Source: Drosophila persimilis
Taxonomy: Eukaryota; Arthropoda; Insecta; Diptera; Drosophilidae
DNA length: 64,000 nucleotides
Assembly: GCF_003286085.1 (NCBI RefSeq)
Contig: NW_020825289.1
Coordinates: 9,982,001-10,046,000, forward strand
Reading direction: 5' to 3'
The notes under the pieces are model-generated. The model saw nothing but the letters and a program-made list of their open reading frames with translations, ran no database searches and had not been told where the DNA came from. Positions 62,281-64,000 of the stretch are shown here, one piece after another (positions within the stretch are counted from its first letter, which is position 1; every line of letters starts with the position of its first letter). Made by a program: the position numbers and the translations under genes.

Positions 62281-64000
62281 TTTGTAACCTGTGCATGTGC
62301 TGTCGCTATAATTAAGACCGACGGCAAAGGCGACGCCAGCGTCGACAGCGACAGCGCGTACTAGCCGCCATTTTCATTTTACGATAACGGCTTTCACCTA
62401 CTTGTTTCCCATTGCGCGAATGCATGCACTCGTATCCTGCCCCCACCCCCCACTACCACTCTGCGACCATGCGTCACCACTAATAGAATTTCGGGCTTTA
62501 TTTTGATGCGTGCCGCTCTTTAATGAGGAAAACATTGGGAGGAATTTTCAAATTCACCGTTTTATGTACCGCTCTCTTTCTCTGCCAAAATTATCATTTA
62601 AATTGCAGAGCGTGTGCACACGCATTACACATTCTCTTAGAATATCCCTCTTCTCCGACGGCCAGGACCAAGCATGCCAAAGTGTGCGTCGAAAGTTCAT
62701 ACAAGTTTTAAGGTCATAACCAACAAACAAAAAACGCAGAACAGAGAGAAATATGTAAACTGAATGCATAAATTTAATGAGAATCGAGCGGTTGGACAGC
62801 CCTCGTCATAAGGCGTAATGGGGACAGCGTACAGCTGGCACAGGACAGGCGACAGGAGGCGGTGCGGGGTGTCAGTGTCAGAGTTTGAGCTGCTGATAAG
62901 CATGTCTCTATAGACAGGCGAGTACTCTCAATTATCCGCTAAGTACACTCTGAGTCAACGCCAGCTGCTAACTAAATTCATTTGCCTGAGTGCGACTTCA
63001 GCCTGAGAGGAGGAGGCAGTTACAAAATATTTTAATGATAACTTTGGAATATATATATACAATAGTAAGAGTATCTCCCAGTTTGCAAGACAAAAAACAA
63101 ACTTCTTTTCCGTATGTTTTCTTGGCCAAAGTGGAAATCTTTACTGCAGAACTTTGATACAATTGGGCACTTTTCAGATTAAAAGCAACTTAAGGGGATT
63201 TGATTTGTTCATTGCTTGGTGGATAAAGTTGAAAATGAATCTTGAGTTCAGGTCTCTAAGGTTCTGGCACCCTCAAAGCTCTCTCCACCACCAAAAAAAA
63301 AAAAACCAATCAACACTTGTAAAGCTGTGGAGCTGATTGGCCGTCAGCGTTGCCTTTCTTGTCCCATCAAAGCTCTTGCTCCTTCAGTTCGACCACAAAG
63401 CGTTCGTCCTTTCTATACAAGTATTTGATGGTCAATTCTCCCCATCGGTTGCCCATAAAATTTGTTCGGGTTCGATGTTTTCAGAATATACCAGGCCTTT
63501 GTTTCACTTGAATGTCTTGTTCCAGAGTGAATGTTAGAAGCCGTAGCTGTTGTTGTTGGCTCCCCAAATAACCCAAAAAGTTGCCCAAACGTGTATCATC
63601 ACAACAGGTTGAATGGGCCTTCTATTGTAGTGTGTTTCCATCAGAATCGGGGAAGGCAAATACACGCATGGCGCAAATTGAATTGTCTGTTTGGCAGAGG
63701 AATATGGGATTATGGCTCCGAAAACGAGCTATGTATCATGAGGACTAGCAGTGGATCGGGGCGGGTAGTTGTGTGTGGCGTATGCGCAATGCCAATTAAA
63801 AACTGAAAGCCGTGCCCCAAAAAGTATGCTTTACATTCGCTGGTATTCCGCTAATGAATATTGAATCGAATAAAAGCTTAATTGTGATTGAACAAAGCGC
63901 ACAGCACAATATAATTAATGGTAATTCAGATCATCCGTATACAAAAACATATGAAAATGCGAGAATATACAAATTTATGTGCATATTTTTACCATTGGCC

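Larger units (their letters stand above)
57605..64000. other. Non-coding region upstream of Cfap57; no gene seen
   Basis: No frame has a recognisable domain or splice-supported structure. Contents: CT-rich sequence directly upstream of Cfap57 (57674-57692), GT and CA microsatellites (59217-59233, 61555-61574, 61721-61742, 62262-62280), CT runs (61342-61365, 61508-61522), poly-A runs (63293-63305) and A/T-rich stretches (59840-61330). It may be intergenic or an intron of a gene whose exons lie beyond the window. Confidence 0.5.

Overview
This is animal nuclear DNA from a Drosophila. The recognisable genes are fly orthologues with short GT-AG introns, long non-coding stretches, poly-Q tracts, and very abundant GA/CT, CA/GT and poly-G runs. 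dnr1, RpS16, Vps20 and a CFAP57/WDR65 orthologue occurring together points to Muller element C (2R of D. melanogaster). The richness in simple repeats and the repeat families suggest the obscura group; the species assignment is inference.

Layout. 1-1229 (+): 3' part of a carboxylesterase. 1230-5512: non-coding, with a 203-bp tandem repeat. 5513-7218 (-): large exon of a poly-Q protein with two copies of a cysteine-pair module. 7219-13859: non-coding, with an AT-rich array and a Helitron-like end. 13860-14469 (+): small secreted-protein gene. 15672-35076 (-): dnr1 (FERM-RING ubiquitin ligase), whose 29-codon first exon lies 17.2 kb from the second, so most of 17.8-35.0 kb is one intron. 35077-40765: dnr1 promoter region and mobile-element relics (a Helitron-like end and a 677-bp element with terminal inverted repeats). 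40766-41818 (-): intronless mitochondrial-type malate dehydrogenase paralogue. 42426-43255 (+): small cysteine-containing secreted protein. 44516-49387 (-): seven-exon ZFC3H1-like RNA-decay adaptor. 50513-52172 (+): RpS16, with snoRNA candidates in its introns. 52852-53617 (+): Vps20/CHMP6. 53750-57604 (-): Cfap57-like axonemal WD/coiled-coil protein. 57605-64000: non-coding, no gene found.

The genes do not form an operon or pathway. They are housekeeping (RpS16, Vps20, ZFC3H1-like), immune/cell-death (dnr1) and probably male-germline or ciliary (malate dehydrogenase retrocopy, Cfap57) genes. The 44.5-57.6 kb block is compact: the ZFC3H1-like gene and RpS16 are divergent across 1.1 kb, and Vps20 and Cfap57 converge with 132 bp between stop codons. 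Most unexpected are (i) two tandem H/ACA snoRNA-like copies in the last RpS16 intron, with matching box spacing and wobble-preserved stems, plus a box C/D candidate in the preceding intron; (ii) inverted copies of a ~90-bp sequence on either side of RpS16; (iii) the duplicated cysteine-pair module at 5.5-7.2 kb. Exon boundaries were derived by hand from splice signals and reading phase; no database search was possible.
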